Shown here: positions 33,693-40,745 of the stretch, in pieces
Position numbering within the stretch: position 1 is the stretch's first letter
Layout of the letters: every line of letters begins with the position of its first letter
NCBI RefSeq assembly: GCF_003001815.1
Contig: NZ_PVMZ01000025.1
Coordinates: forward strand, 78,465-142,464
Source: Actinoplanes italicus
Lineage (GTDB): Bacteria > Actinomycetota > Actinomycetes > Mycobacteriales > Micromonosporaceae
Reading direction: 5' to 3'
Length of the DNA: 64,000 nt
Program-made: the position numbers and the translations under genes
The notes under the pieces: model-generated
What the model saw: only the letters and a program-made list of their open reading frames with translations
The model's database searches: none
What the model was told of the DNA's origin: nothing

Positions 33693-34592
33693 CTAACGAG
33701 CCCGCGGGTGTGCGGTCGCGTACACCTCCCGGAGGCGTTCGACGGTCACCAGGGTATACACCTGCGTCGTGGTGACCGAGGCGTGTCCCAGCAGTTCTTG
33801 CACCACCCGAACGTCTGCCCCGCCGTCGAGCAGATGCGTCGCGTACGAGTGACGCAGTGTGTGCGGGCTCACCGCGTACGGACCCTCCACCGGAAGACCC
33901 GCGGCGATGGCGCAGCGGTGCAGGACCGTCCACGCGCTCTGCCGTGACAGCCGGCCGCCGCGCGCGTTCAGGAACACGGCCGGTGTGCCCCGGCCCGACT
34001 CGGCCAGCGCGGGCCTCGCCCGTACCAGATAAGCCTGAACAGCGGCCCGGGCGTAACCGCCGACCGGGACCACCCGCGTGCGCCCGCCCTTGCCCCGCAG
34101 GATCACCGCGGGCTCGGTGTCCAGTGTGAGGTCGTCGATGTCGGCGCCGACCGCCTCGGAGATCCGCGCGCCCGTGCCGTAGAGGAACTCCAGCAGCGCC
34201 CGGTCGCGCAGCCCGAGCGGCGAGTCGGCGCCCGGCACGGCGAGCAGCCGGCCGACCTGATCGGAGTCCAGTGCCTTGGGCAGGCGTTTCGGTGGCGCGG
34301 GAAGCCGTACGTCCGCCGCCACGTCGTGCGCCACGAGCCGCTCCCGGGCCGCGAACCGGTGCAGACCGCGCACCGCCGAGATGGCCCGCGCCGCGGACGC
34401 CGAGGCCAGACCCTCCTCGCGGAGCCGGGCCAGATGCCCGGTGACGTGCGCCTCCCGCACGTCACCGAGATCCTCGACACCCTCGGCCACCAGACCCTCG
34501 GCGTAACGGTCGAGGTCACGCCGATAGGACGCGAGCGTGTTGCGGGACAGGCCACGCTCCACGGTCAGGTGGTCCAGATAGGCCTTCATCAC
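33693..34592 (-). CDS. xerD: Tyrosine recombinase XerD
   Basis: A tyrosine recombinase of about 299 residues that with XerC resolves chromosome dimers at dif. The catalytic set is visible: Arg in TGARISEA, the beta-hairpin lysine region RGKGGRTRVVPVG, HTLRH with His and Arg, GHASVTTTQVY with His and the nucleophilic Tyr. The start is uncertain. GTG 34592 or ATG 34589 lack a ribosome site, whereas a CTG at 34607, overlapping the ald stop, has GGAGG at the right distance and would match the length of the M. tuberculosis protein better. It directly follows ald. It is part of the conserved backbone, not an element integrase. Confidence 0.92.
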   Translation of the reverse strand: MMKAYLDHLTVERGLSRNTLASYRRDLDRYAEGLVAEGVEDLGDVREAHVTGHLARLREEGLASASAARAISAVRGLHRFAARERLVAHDVAADVRLPAPPKRLPKALDSDQVGRLLAVPGADSPLGLRDRALLEFLYGTGARISEAVGADIDDLTLDTEPAVILRGKGGRTRVVPVGGYARAAVQAYLVRARPALAESGRGTPAVFLNARGGRLSRQSAWTVLHRCAIAAGLPVEGPYAVSPHTLRHSYATHLLDGGADVRVVQELLGHASVTTTQVYTLVTVERLREVYATAHPRAR

Positions 34593-34603
34593 CCGGTCGA
34601 GAG

Positions 34604-35719
34604 TCAGCGGAGCACCTCCGTCAGCGATATCGAGCGCATCCCGTGCGCCTCCGCCACCGGTCCGTAGACCACGTCTCCGTCGAACGTGTTCAGACCCGCG
34701 GCCAGGGCGGCATCGGCACGCAACGCGCCGCGCCATCCGCGATTGGCCAATTCGAGAGCGTACGGCAGGGTGACGTTCGTGAGTGCGTAGGTGCTGGTGT
34801 GCGGCACCGCCCCCGGCATGTTCGCGACGCAGTAGAACATCGACTCGTGCACCGGGTAGGTCGGGTCGTCGTGCGTGGTCGGCCGCGAGTCCTCGAAACA
34901 TCCGCCCTGGTCGATCGAGATGTCCACCAGCACGCTGCCGGGTTTCATCCGCGACACCAGGTCGTTGGAGATCAGCTTCGGCGCCTTCGCACCCGGCACC
35001 AGCACGGCGCCGACGACAAGGTCAGCGTCGAGGACGGCCTTCTCGATCTCGTACGCGTTCGACGCGATCGTCTGGATGTGTCCCCGGTAGTCGGCGTCGA
35101 CCGCCCGCAGCCTTGCCACGTTCTTGTCCAGCAGCAGCACCTCGGCCTGCATGCCGAGCGCGATCGCCGCCGCGTTCAGTCCGGACACGCCCGCGCCGAT
35201 GACCACCGCCTTCGCCGCGTACACGCCCGGCACACCGCCCATCAGCACGCCGCGCCCGCCGCCCTGGCGCATCAGGTGATACGCGCCGACCTGCGAGGCT
35301 AGCCGTCCGGCCACCTCGGACATCGGCGCTAGCAGCGGCAGCGAGCGGTCCGGCAGCTCGACCGTCTCGTACGCGATCCCGGTCACCTTCCGCTCCAGCA
35401 GCGCGTCCGTGCACTCCTTGGACGCCGCCAGGTGCAGGTAGGTGAAGAGCACCTGGCCTGGCCGCATCCGGTGGTACTCCTCCGGCACCGGCTCCTTGAC
35501 CTTCAGGATCAGATCACCGGCGCCCCAGACCTCGTCGGCGTCCGGCAGGATCGCCGCCCCAGCAGCGCGATAGTCACTGTCCGTGATCGACGAACCCGCA
35601 CCGGCACCGGACTGCACGACGACGTCGTGGCCGTTGCGGGCGAGCTCGTAGACACCCGCCGGGGTGATCGCCACCCGGAACTCGTTGTTCTTGATTTCGG
35701 TGGGAATGCCGACCTTCAT
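34604..35719 (-). CDS. ald: L-alanine dehydrogenase
   Basis: A 371-residue enzyme, the family's standard length, interconverting L-alanine with pyruvate and ammonia using NAD. The N-terminus MKVGIPTEIKNNEFRVAITPAGV and the pyruvate-binding KVKEPVPEEY are diagnostic. The NAD fold is VVIGAGVSGLNAAAIALGM, and VDISIDQGGCFEDSRPTTHDDP carries the active-site Asp region. The ATG at 35719 starts exactly at the conserved N-terminus. The xerD reading frame overlaps or abuts its stop, suggesting one transcript. Confidence 0.96.
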   Translation of the reverse strand: MKVGIPTEIKNNEFRVAITPAGVYELARNGHDVVVQSGAGAGSSITDSDYRAAGAAILPDADEVWGAGDLILKVKEPVPEEYHRMRPGQVLFTYLHLAASKECTDALLERKVTGIAYETVELPDRSLPLLAPMSEVAGRLASQVGAYHLMRQGGGRGVLMGGVPGVYAAKAVVIGAGVSGLNAAAIALGMQAEVLLLDKNVARLRAVDADYRGHIQTIASNAYEIEKAVLDADLVVGAVLVPGAKAPKLISNDLVSRMKPGSVLVDISIDQGGCFEDSRPTTHDDPTYPVHESMFYCVANMPGAVPHTSTYALTNVTLPYALELANRGWRGALRADAALAAGLNTFDGDVVYGPVAEAHGMRSISLTEVLR

Positions 35720-35809
35720 CTGCCGGACGTTACCCCTGACCTGCTGATCTTTCCCGATTCGTGCACCGGCGTCCCCCGGTCGGCGGTCCTGGCTGTACGG
35801 TTCCACCCG

Positions 35810-37018
35810 ATGAGCGGCTTTCCCTGGCTTCTGGTGGACCAGAACACCGACGACGGTGAACTCGTGATCGCCGCCTGCTCCGAGATCGACGGGCTGTTCG
35901 TGGAATCACCCGAGCCGCCGGTCGAGACGTACACCCTCCTCGGCTGCGAACCGGCCGGCCGGCTGCGCGCCGCCTGCGACGGCACCGGGCCCGCCCGGCT
36001 GGGCAACGTCGGCCTCGACGCGATCCACCCGCCCGGCTCCAAGCACCCGCCGCACTGCTGGCACTGCGCCGAGGAACTGCTCGACATCACCGTGGTCGAC
36101 GCCCGGCGCTCCGATCTCGGCCGCGGACTGCTCGACGTGACCCTCGAGGGGCGGCTGCGGATCGAGGAGCTGGCCCGGTTCACCCGCGGCGCCGACCGGG
36201 CGCCCGACGCCGACGGATACCTGCTCGTCGGGGTGGCCGGGCACGGCGAGGAGGACTTCGGGATGTGCCGGGAGGTGGCCGGGGTGTTCCGGTCGCGGCC
36301 CGCGCCCGCCCCGCGCGGCGCCGCTCTGCTCGGCTGCCGACCCGAGCCACCGCTGCAGCGCGCCATCGACGCACTCAACCGCGGCGCGCCCGGCCGCCGG
36401 CGATGGGTCAAGGGTTCCATCTTCAGCGTCGACCGCGACGGTACGGCCGTCGGCATGGTCGGTGCCGGGCTCGGTGCCGAGGTCGCCGAGGTGCATCCGT
36501 CCCGCCTCGGCGACGGACTCGTCGACGTCATCCTGGAGCCCACCTACGGCGACGCCATCGGCGGCCCGCGTCCGGCCGGCGCCCGCACCGTCTGGCAGCG
36601 CTGGCGGGCCGGGCGGCCCGACGTCCACGGCGAATGGGCAGAGTACGACGCCGACCTGCGCCACGAGTGGGCCGGTGTCGCCCTCGCCCATCACGCGGTG
36701 CGGCCCGACCGGCCGTCCGGCACCCGGTATCACATGGCCGGGCGGCACGTCACCGACGTCGAAGGGTTCTTCTGCGCCATCGGTGAGGCCGTCAACGGCC
36801 CCGGCGGCTACTTCGGCTGGAACCTGGGCGCGCTGCACGACTGCGCTAACGGCGGGTGGGGAGCCGCGCCCGGATTCCACCTGGTCTGGCACGATTCCGA
36901 GGTGGCCCGCACGCACCTCGTACCCGGTTATGACCGGCGCTGGTGGACGCCCGCCGTGACGATGGACGACCTGCTCGGGTACCTGGCGGATTCCGGGGTC
37001 GACGTCGAGCTGCGCTGA
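35810..37018 (+). CDS. Barstar-domain protein with duplicated N-terminal module
   Basis: A 402-residue cytoplasmic protein without signal or membrane segment. The C-terminal 100 or so residues look like barstar, the ribonuclease inhibitor: HVTDVEGFFCAIGEAV, then GGYFGWNLGALHDCANG and a GFHLVWHDSEVA strand. The first 250 residues contain two related modules, each with an LLGC motif followed by a GRGLLDVTLEG or GDGLVDVILEP strand. Two CxxC-like cysteines (HCWHC) occur in module one. No barnase-type ribonuclease gene is adjacent. It may guard against a toxin encoded elsewhere or delivered by neighbours. TACGGT lies 8 bases before the ATG. Confidence 0.72.
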   Translation: MSGFPWLLVDQNTDDGELVIAACSEIDGLFVESPEPPVETYTLLGCEPAGRLRAACDGTGPARLGNVGLDAIHPPGSKHPPHCWHCAEELLDITVVDARRSDLGRGLLDVTLEGRLRIEELARFTRGADRAPDADGYLLVGVAGHGEEDFGMCREVAGVFRSRPAPAPRGAALLGCRPEPPLQRAIDALNRGAPGRRRWVKGSIFSVDRDGTAVGMVGAGLGAEVAEVHPSRLGDGLVDVILEPTYGDAIGGPRPAGARTVWQRWRAGRPDVHGEWAEYDADLRHEWAGVALAHHAVRPDRPSGTRYHMAGRHVTDVEGFFCAIGEAVNGPGGYFGWNLGALHDCANGGWGAAPGFHLVWHDSEVARTHLVPGYDRRWWTPAVTMDDLLGYLADSGVDVELR

Positions 37019-37025
37019 CCGGTTC

Positions 37026-37054
37026 TGGTCAGGCAAGACACGCACGGGTAGATT
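37026..37054 (+). promoter_or_regulatory. Leaderless promoter of the DUF574 methyltransferase
   Basis: TGGTCA (4 of 6 to the -35 consensus) at 37026-37031 and TAGATT at 37049-37054 are 17 bases apart; the ATG at 37061 follows 6 bases after TAGATT. No ribosome site is visible. Confidence 0.5.
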
Positions 37055-37060
37055 CCGGAC

Positions 37061-37840
37061 ATGCCCGTCGATCTCAACACTTCTCTGCCGCATTCGGCGC
37101 GGATCTACGACTTCCTGCTGGGCGGCAAGGACAACTTCGGCGCCGACCGCAGGGCCGCCGCGGAGATCGTGAAGCACTCCCCCAGCCTGCCGATCTCGAT
37201 GCGCGCCAACCGCGACTACCTGGCGCGGGCGGGCCGCTATCTCGCGGCGGACCTGGGCATCCGTCAGTTCCTCGACATCGGCACCGGCCTGCCCACCTCG
37301 CCCAACCTGCACGAGGTGGTCCAGGCCGTCGACCCGGCGTCGAAGGTCGTCTTAGTGGACAACGACCCGATAGTGCTGGTCCACGCCCGGGCCCTGCTCA
37401 CCTCGGGGCCGGCCGGGTCGACCGCCTATCTCGGGGCGGACCTGCGCGACACCACCGCCATCCTCGGCTCCGACGAGGTCAGGGCCCTCGACTTCGACCG
37501 GCCGATCGCGATCAGCCTGATGGCGATCCTGCAGTTCATCGTCGACGAGCAGGAGGCCTACCGAATCTTGGACGCTCTGCTGGAACCACTCGCCCCCGGC
37601 AGCGCGCTGGCCGTCTCGACGGTGACCGCCCACAACGAGCAGGCCGTCCAGGGTGCGAAGGCGTACACGGCCCGCGGCATCCCGGCGAAGCCGCGCACCG
37701 ACGACGAGGTCCGCCGTCTCTTCCGCGGCCTCGAACCGGTCGACCCGGGCATCACCCTGGTCAGCCGCTGGCGGCCCACCGGCCCCACCCCCGACGACTT
37801 CCACGTCCAGATGTCCGGCGGCGTAGCCGTAAAACGCTGA
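37061..37840 (+). CDS. DUF574 (SAV_2177-type) SAM-dependent methyltransferase
   Basis: A 259-residue protein of the methyltransferase family expanded in actinomycetes, with the hallmark ARIYDFLLGGKDNFGADR near the start. The SAM motif is FLDIGTGLPTSPN with an acidic VLVDNDPIVL at the end of the second strand and GADLRD after it. Family members are rarely characterised and the methyl acceptor is unknown. The gene converges with the PPOX gene across a long palindrome. Confidence 0.88.
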   Translation: MPVDLNTSLPHSARIYDFLLGGKDNFGADRRAAAEIVKHSPSLPISMRANRDYLARAGRYLAADLGIRQFLDIGTGLPTSPNLHEVVQAVDPASKVVLVDNDPIVLVHARALLTSGPAGSTAYLGADLRDTTAILGSDEVRALDFDRPIAISLMAILQFIVDEQEAYRILDALLEPLAPGSALAVSTVTAHNEQAVQGAKAYTARGIPAKPRTDDEVRRLFRGLEPVDPGITLVSRWRPTGPTPDDFHVQMSGGVAVKR

Positions 37841-37910
37841 TCACCGCACCCGAACCCGCGCCGCGCCGCCCGCACCGCGCCGCCCGCACCGCGCCGCCCG
37901 CACCGCCCGC

Positions 37911-38010
37911 CGCCGTTTCGCCGTCTCGCCGTCTCGCCGTCTCGCCGTCTCGCCGGCGATCTTGTGAGGTTCGGGTTGCGATGGCGACGAAACCTCTCAA
38001 GATCGCTGGC
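37911..38010. repeat. 8-base microsatellite plus GATCTTG-family hairpin
   Basis: About five tandem copies of GCCGTCTC run from 37911 to 37953. They lead into a palindrome whose arms (37952-37971 and 37991-38010) pair over about 20 bases with two mismatches. The core GCGATCTTGTGAGGTT belongs to the family clustered at 16.9-17.5 kb. It lies between convergent genes and probably ends both transcripts. Confidence 0.7.
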
Positions 38011-38019
38011 GGGGTTGTG

Positions 38020-38415
38020 TCAGGCGGGGATGTCGCGCTTGTGCACGGTCAGGCTGTGTGCGTCGCTGTCCGGTTCGTCGAGTCCGAAAGCGATGACCCG
38101 CCGCGGGTGGACACGGATGATCGGCTCGGGCCCGTCGACCGCCTCACCGACGCCGCGGATCTCCAGGCAGCGGACCCGCCACGGGTCCGTCGACGGCAGG
38201 TCGTCGACCACGAACGCGACCCGGCCGTTGGCCGCGACATTGCGGAACTTCCGGCTCGCCGCCATCCGGAAGCCGCGGATGTCGATCGTCGACGTCTCCT
38301 CGTTGTAGTGAAAGCCCACCGGACTGACCTGCAACGTCCCGTCCGGCTGAACCGTGGCCAGCCTTCCGAGCCGCTGCCCGGCAAGGTATTCGATCTCGAC
38401 CGAGTTGAGTGCCAT
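38020..38415 (-). CDS. PPOX-class (F420-type) flavoprotein
   Basis: A 131-residue split-barrel protein of the pyridoxamine-phosphate-oxidase-like class, many of which bind F420 or FMN in actinobacteria. Typical features are LAGQRLGRLATVQPDGTLQVSPVGF and the VRCLEIRGVGEAV strand, with a C-terminal HPRRVIAFGLD segment found in the F420-dependent subgroup. The ATG at 38415 has no ribosome site, but a MerR/SoxR-type promoter ends 6 bases before it, so the transcript should be leaderless. A role in reductive detoxification under redox stress is inferred from that promoter. Confidence 0.83.
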   Translation of the reverse strand: MALNSVEIEYLAGQRLGRLATVQPDGTLQVSPVGFHYNEETSTIDIRGFRMAASRKFRNVAANGRVAFVVDDLPSTDPWRVRCLEIRGVGEAVDGPEPIIRVHPRRVIAFGLDEPDSDAHSLTVHKRDIPA

Positions 38416-38421
38416 CCGCCC

Positions 38422-38452
38422 AGCCTGAAACCTCAATCGAAGTTGAGGTCAA
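38422..38452 (-). promoter_or_regulatory. MerR/SoxR-type promoter with 19-base spacer
   Basis: On the minus strand TTGACC (38452-38447) and CAGGCT (38427-38422) are 19 bases apart, the long spacing used by MerR-family activators. The spacer is filled by the inverted repeat CCTCAA-N6-TTGAGG (in 38430-38449), the arms of the classic SoxR box. The PPOX ATG follows 6 bases after CAGGCT. No merR/soxR gene is in the window. Confidence 0.72.
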
Positions 38453-38456
38453 GGGG

Positions 38457-38873
38457 TCAGGCGACGAATATGCAGAAGATGTGGCCGTCCGGATCGGCGT
38501 AGGCCCTCAGCGGCTCGTCCGGGTCGTCGCGCCGGTCGAAGCGCAGCGTGCCGCCGAGTTCCAGCACCCGCTCGTGCTGGCGGTCCAGTTCCTCCACCGA
38601 GTCGACCGACGTGTCCAGGTGTGCCTGCTGGGGCACCTCGGCGTCGGGCCAGCTCGTCGGGCGTACGCCATCGGTCTGCTGGAACGCCAGGCGCCACGAA
38701 CCGTCGGGTGGCAGCAACACCAGCCACCCGGTCTCCCGCTGGTCCCCCGAGCCCGCCGGAGGCGGCTCGTCACCCTTGCGGTACTCCAGGCCGAGCAACT
38801 GGCGGTAGAACTCGGCGAGACGACGCGCGTCGGTGGTGTCCAGCACGAAAGACTGGAGCTTGGGTACGGTCAT
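38457..38873 (-). CDS. VOC (glyoxalase/bleomycin-resistance fold) protein
   Basis: A 138-residue protein of the vicinal-oxygen-chelate fold. The start KLQSFVLDTTDARRLAEFYRQLLGLEYR and the end ADPDGHIFCIF match the two half-motifs typical of glyoxalase-like proteins. Members are metal-dependent lyases, dioxygenases or antibiotic-binding proteins; the role here is open. It is divergent from the glycosyltransferase at 38905 and lies 41 bases upstream of the PPOX gene on the same strand. Confidence 0.83.
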   Translation of the reverse strand: MTVPKLQSFVLDTTDARRLAEFYRQLLGLEYRKGDEPPPAGSGDQRETGWLVLLPPDGSWRLAFQQTDGVRPTSWPDAEVPQQAHLDTSVDSVEELDRQHERVLELGGTLRFDRRDDPDEPLRAYADPDGHIFCIFVA

Positions 38874-38892
38874 GGCCGTCCACGTACCCGCC

Positions 38893-38898
38893 TAGAGT
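38893..38898 (+). promoter_or_regulatory. -10 hexamer before the first glycosyltransferase
   Basis: TAGAGT is followed by 6 bases and the ATG at 38905, with no ribosome site. The gap to the divergent VOC gene is only 31 bases, so any -35 lies near or within that gene's start. Confidence 0.45.
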
Positions 38899-38904
38899 GT
38901 ATTG

Positions 38905-39981
38905 ATGCGCGTTCTCGTGGTTTCGGCACCGCTGGTGGGACACGTGTTCCCCCTGGTTCCGCTGGCGCGGGCACTGTGCGACGCCGGGCACGAGGTGCTG
39001 GTCGCGACCGCCGGTGACGGTTTGCGCGTGGCGGAGGCCGGCTTCGAGGTCCGCGACGTCGCGCCGGGGTTCCGATTCGGGCCAGTGGCGGCGGGCACGA
39101 TGCTGCGGCGTCCGATGCTGATCAGGGCGGAGCTGGCCGGGACCGCCGGTACACGGGTGGTCGGCCACCTGTTCGGCGCGGTGAACGATCGGTTGCTCGG
39201 CGGCCTGGAGCGCGTGGCCCGCGAGTGGCGGCCGGATCGGATCGTGTTCGAGCCGCTCGCGGCGGCCGGTGCGGTGGTCGCGGCCCGGCTGGGGGTGCCG
39301 GGCATCCTGCAGGAGAATTCGCTGTTCGACGGCCCGGCGCTGCTGGCCGCGACCCGGATGCGCGGGCGGCCGGAGTTCGCGGCGCCGGCCGCGGTGATCC
39401 GGGTGACGCCGGCGAGCGTGGCCGGGCGGGGCACGCACCTGCCGATGCGGTTCGTGCCGTACGCGGGTGACGGCCCGCTGCCGGAGTGGCTGGCCGGCCC
39501 GCCGTCGCGGCCCCGGATCCTGGTGAGCCGCAGCACGGTGCCGCAACCGGGCCGGGACCGGGTGATGGCCCGGGTGGCCGAGGCCGCCGGCCGGATCGAC
39601 GCCGATGTCGTCCTGATCCGGCCGAACCTGCGGAGGCTTCCGCCGAACGTGCGGGCCACCGACTGGGTGCCGATTCCGGCGGCGCTGGCGGCGGGCGCGG
39701 TGATCGTGCACCACGGCGGCGCGGGCACCACGCTGAGCGCGTTGCAGGCGGGCGCCGCCCAGCTGATCGTCCGGGGCGCCGGGGACCGCCGGCACAACGC
39801 CGAGCTGGTCGCGGCCCGCGGCGCGGGCATCGCTGCCGATGAGCGGGACATCTCCGCGGCGCTGCTCACCCGCCTGATCACCGATCCGGTGGTGGCGTCG
39901 GCGGCCCGGGAGGTGAGCGCCGAGATCGCGGCGATGCCCCCGCCCGGGCAGCTGGTGGAGGCGATCAAGCAGGCGGCCTAG
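38905..39981 (+). CDS. MGT/UGT-family glycosyltransferase 1
   Basis: A 358-residue GT-B glycosyltransferase of the GT1 natural-product type. The N-terminus (MRVLVVSAPLVGHVFPLVPLARAL) carries the base histidine His13, and the donor site appears as VIVHHGGAGTTLSALQAG with a following GDRRHNAELVAARGAG. This Q/D-less ending differs from the DQFGNA motif of the second enzyme. The acceptor is probably a small hydrophobic natural product. It is one of two glycosyltransferases in this block; they are not close paralogues. Confidence 0.85.
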   Translation: MRVLVVSAPLVGHVFPLVPLARALCDAGHEVLVATAGDGLRVAEAGFEVRDVAPGFRFGPVAAGTMLRRPMLIRAELAGTAGTRVVGHLFGAVNDRLLGGLERVAREWRPDRIVFEPLAAAGAVVAARLGVPGILQENSLFDGPALLAATRMRGRPEFAAPAAVIRVTPASVAGRGTHLPMRFVPYAGDGPLPEWLAGPPSRPRILVSRSTVPQPGRDRVMARVAEAAGRIDADVVLIRPNLRRLPPNVRATDWVPIPAALAAGAVIVHHGGAGTTLSALQAGAAQLIVRGAGDRRHNAELVAARGAGIAADERDISAALLTRLITDPVVASAAREVSAEIAAMPPPGQLVEAIKQAA

Positions 39982-40018
39982 CTCCCACCGGTCCCCAGGA
40001 CCGCCAGGACCGGCGGGA

Positions 40019-40642
40019 TCAGGGACTGTCTGCCGCCCCGCCCGCTGCCCCCGAACGGACCGCCGCCGGCCGCAGCGCCGTCAGTGCCAGGTCGACCATG
40101 TCATCGGCGTAGCCCTCGGTGAGCGGGCCGGTGCGCATCATCCAGCGGTGATAGGCCGGCCCGATCAGCAGCTCGACGGCGTGGTCGAGGTCGACGTCGT
40201 CACGCACCTGACCGGCGGCGCGGGCGGCACGCAGCCGCTCCTTGATGGTGTCGAGCTGTGGTCGCAGCAGCCGGTCGCGCATCCGCTCGGCGAACTCGTC
40301 GCTGGACAGCGTCTCGATGGTGAGGGCGCGGGTGGTGGCCGACAGCCGCCTGTCGGCGAGCTCGGCGACGATCGCCCGGAGAACGAGCCGCAGGTCGCCC
40401 TCGAGGTCACCGGTGTCGGGCAGGCTGGGGGGCCCGTCGGGGCCGAGGTGGTCGATGAGGGCGTCGAGGACCACCGGGCCACGGCCGCCCCACCACCGGT
40501 AGATGGTCTGCTTGCCGACACCGGCACGGGAGGCGATGGCCTCGACGGTGAGGTCGGCGTACTCCTTCTCCTCGAGCAGGGCCACGGCGGCCCGGAGGAT
40601 CGCGGAGCGGGAGCGTTCGCTGCGGCGGGAGGCGTCTGGCAT
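40019..40642 (-). CDS. TetR-family repressor of the macrolide glycosyltransferase
   Basis: A 207-residue TetR-type regulator. The helix-turn-helix is at about 32-51 (LTVEAIASRAGVGKQTIYRW) and the C-terminal ligand domain is of the TetR_C type. The ATG at 40642 lies 7 bases after the minus-strand hexamer TAGGAT (40650-40655), so the transcript is probably leaderless. It is divergent from the OleD-like gene and both promoters are covered by two identical-arm operators. The obvious model is repression of both genes, relieved by the macrolide or other glycosyl acceptor. Confidence 0.9.
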   Translation of the reverse strand: MPDASRRSERSRSAILRAAVALLEEKEYADLTVEAIASRAGVGKQTIYRWWGGRGPVVLDALIDHLGPDGPPSLPDTGDLEGDLRLVLRAIVAELADRRLSATTRALTIETLSSDEFAERMRDRLLRPQLDTIKERLRAARAAGQVRDDVDLDHAVELLIGPAYHRWMMRTGPLTEGYADDMVDLALTALRPAAVRSGAAGGAADSP

Positions 40643-40649
40643 GTCGGCG

Positions 40650-40655
40650 ATCCTA
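40650..40655 (-). promoter_or_regulatory. -10 hexamer of the TetR gene
   Basis: TAGGAT on the minus strand lies 7 bases before the ATG at 40642; operator 1 covers the sequence just upstream of it, which fits autoregulation. Confidence 0.45.
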
Positions 40656-40662
40656 CCGCATA

Positions 40663-40681
40663 ACGAGACGCGACGTCTCGT
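40663..40681. promoter_or_regulatory. TetR operator 1
   Basis: ACGAGACG-CGA-CGTCTCGT is a perfect palindrome with 8-base arms. It lies upstream of the TetR -10 (40650-40655) and abuts the TTGACA at 40683-40688 on the other strand. Confidence 0.82.
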
Positions 40682-40682
40682 C

Positions 40683-40712
40683 TTGACAAGCCGCGCGGGA
40701 AACGAGACGCTA
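40683..40712 (+). promoter_or_regulatory. Promoter of the macrolide glycosyltransferase
   Basis: A perfect TTGACA lies at 40683-40688. A -10 about 17-18 bases later falls at 40706-40712, inside operator 2, and is only weakly matched. Repressor bound at either site would block RNA polymerase. Confidence 0.5.
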
Positions 40713-40720
40713 CGTCTCGT
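40702..40720. promoter_or_regulatory. TetR operator 2
   Basis: ACGAGACG-CTA-CGTCTCGT has the same 8-base arms as operator 1, with centres 39 bases apart. It overlaps the expected -10 of the glycosyltransferase promoter. Confidence 0.82.
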
Positions 40721-40745
40721 CTTGTTGAACGACCTGGAGGACCCA

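Noticed and set aside
33693..34607. Integrase of a mobile island
   Set aside because: It is XerD by motif and by place between ald and the ParA-like gene, part of the conserved row; no att repeats or other element genes.
35810..37018. Toxin-antitoxin pair around the barstar protein
   Set aside because: Neither neighbour resembles a ribonuclease or other toxin; the flanks are ald and a DUF574 methyltransferase.
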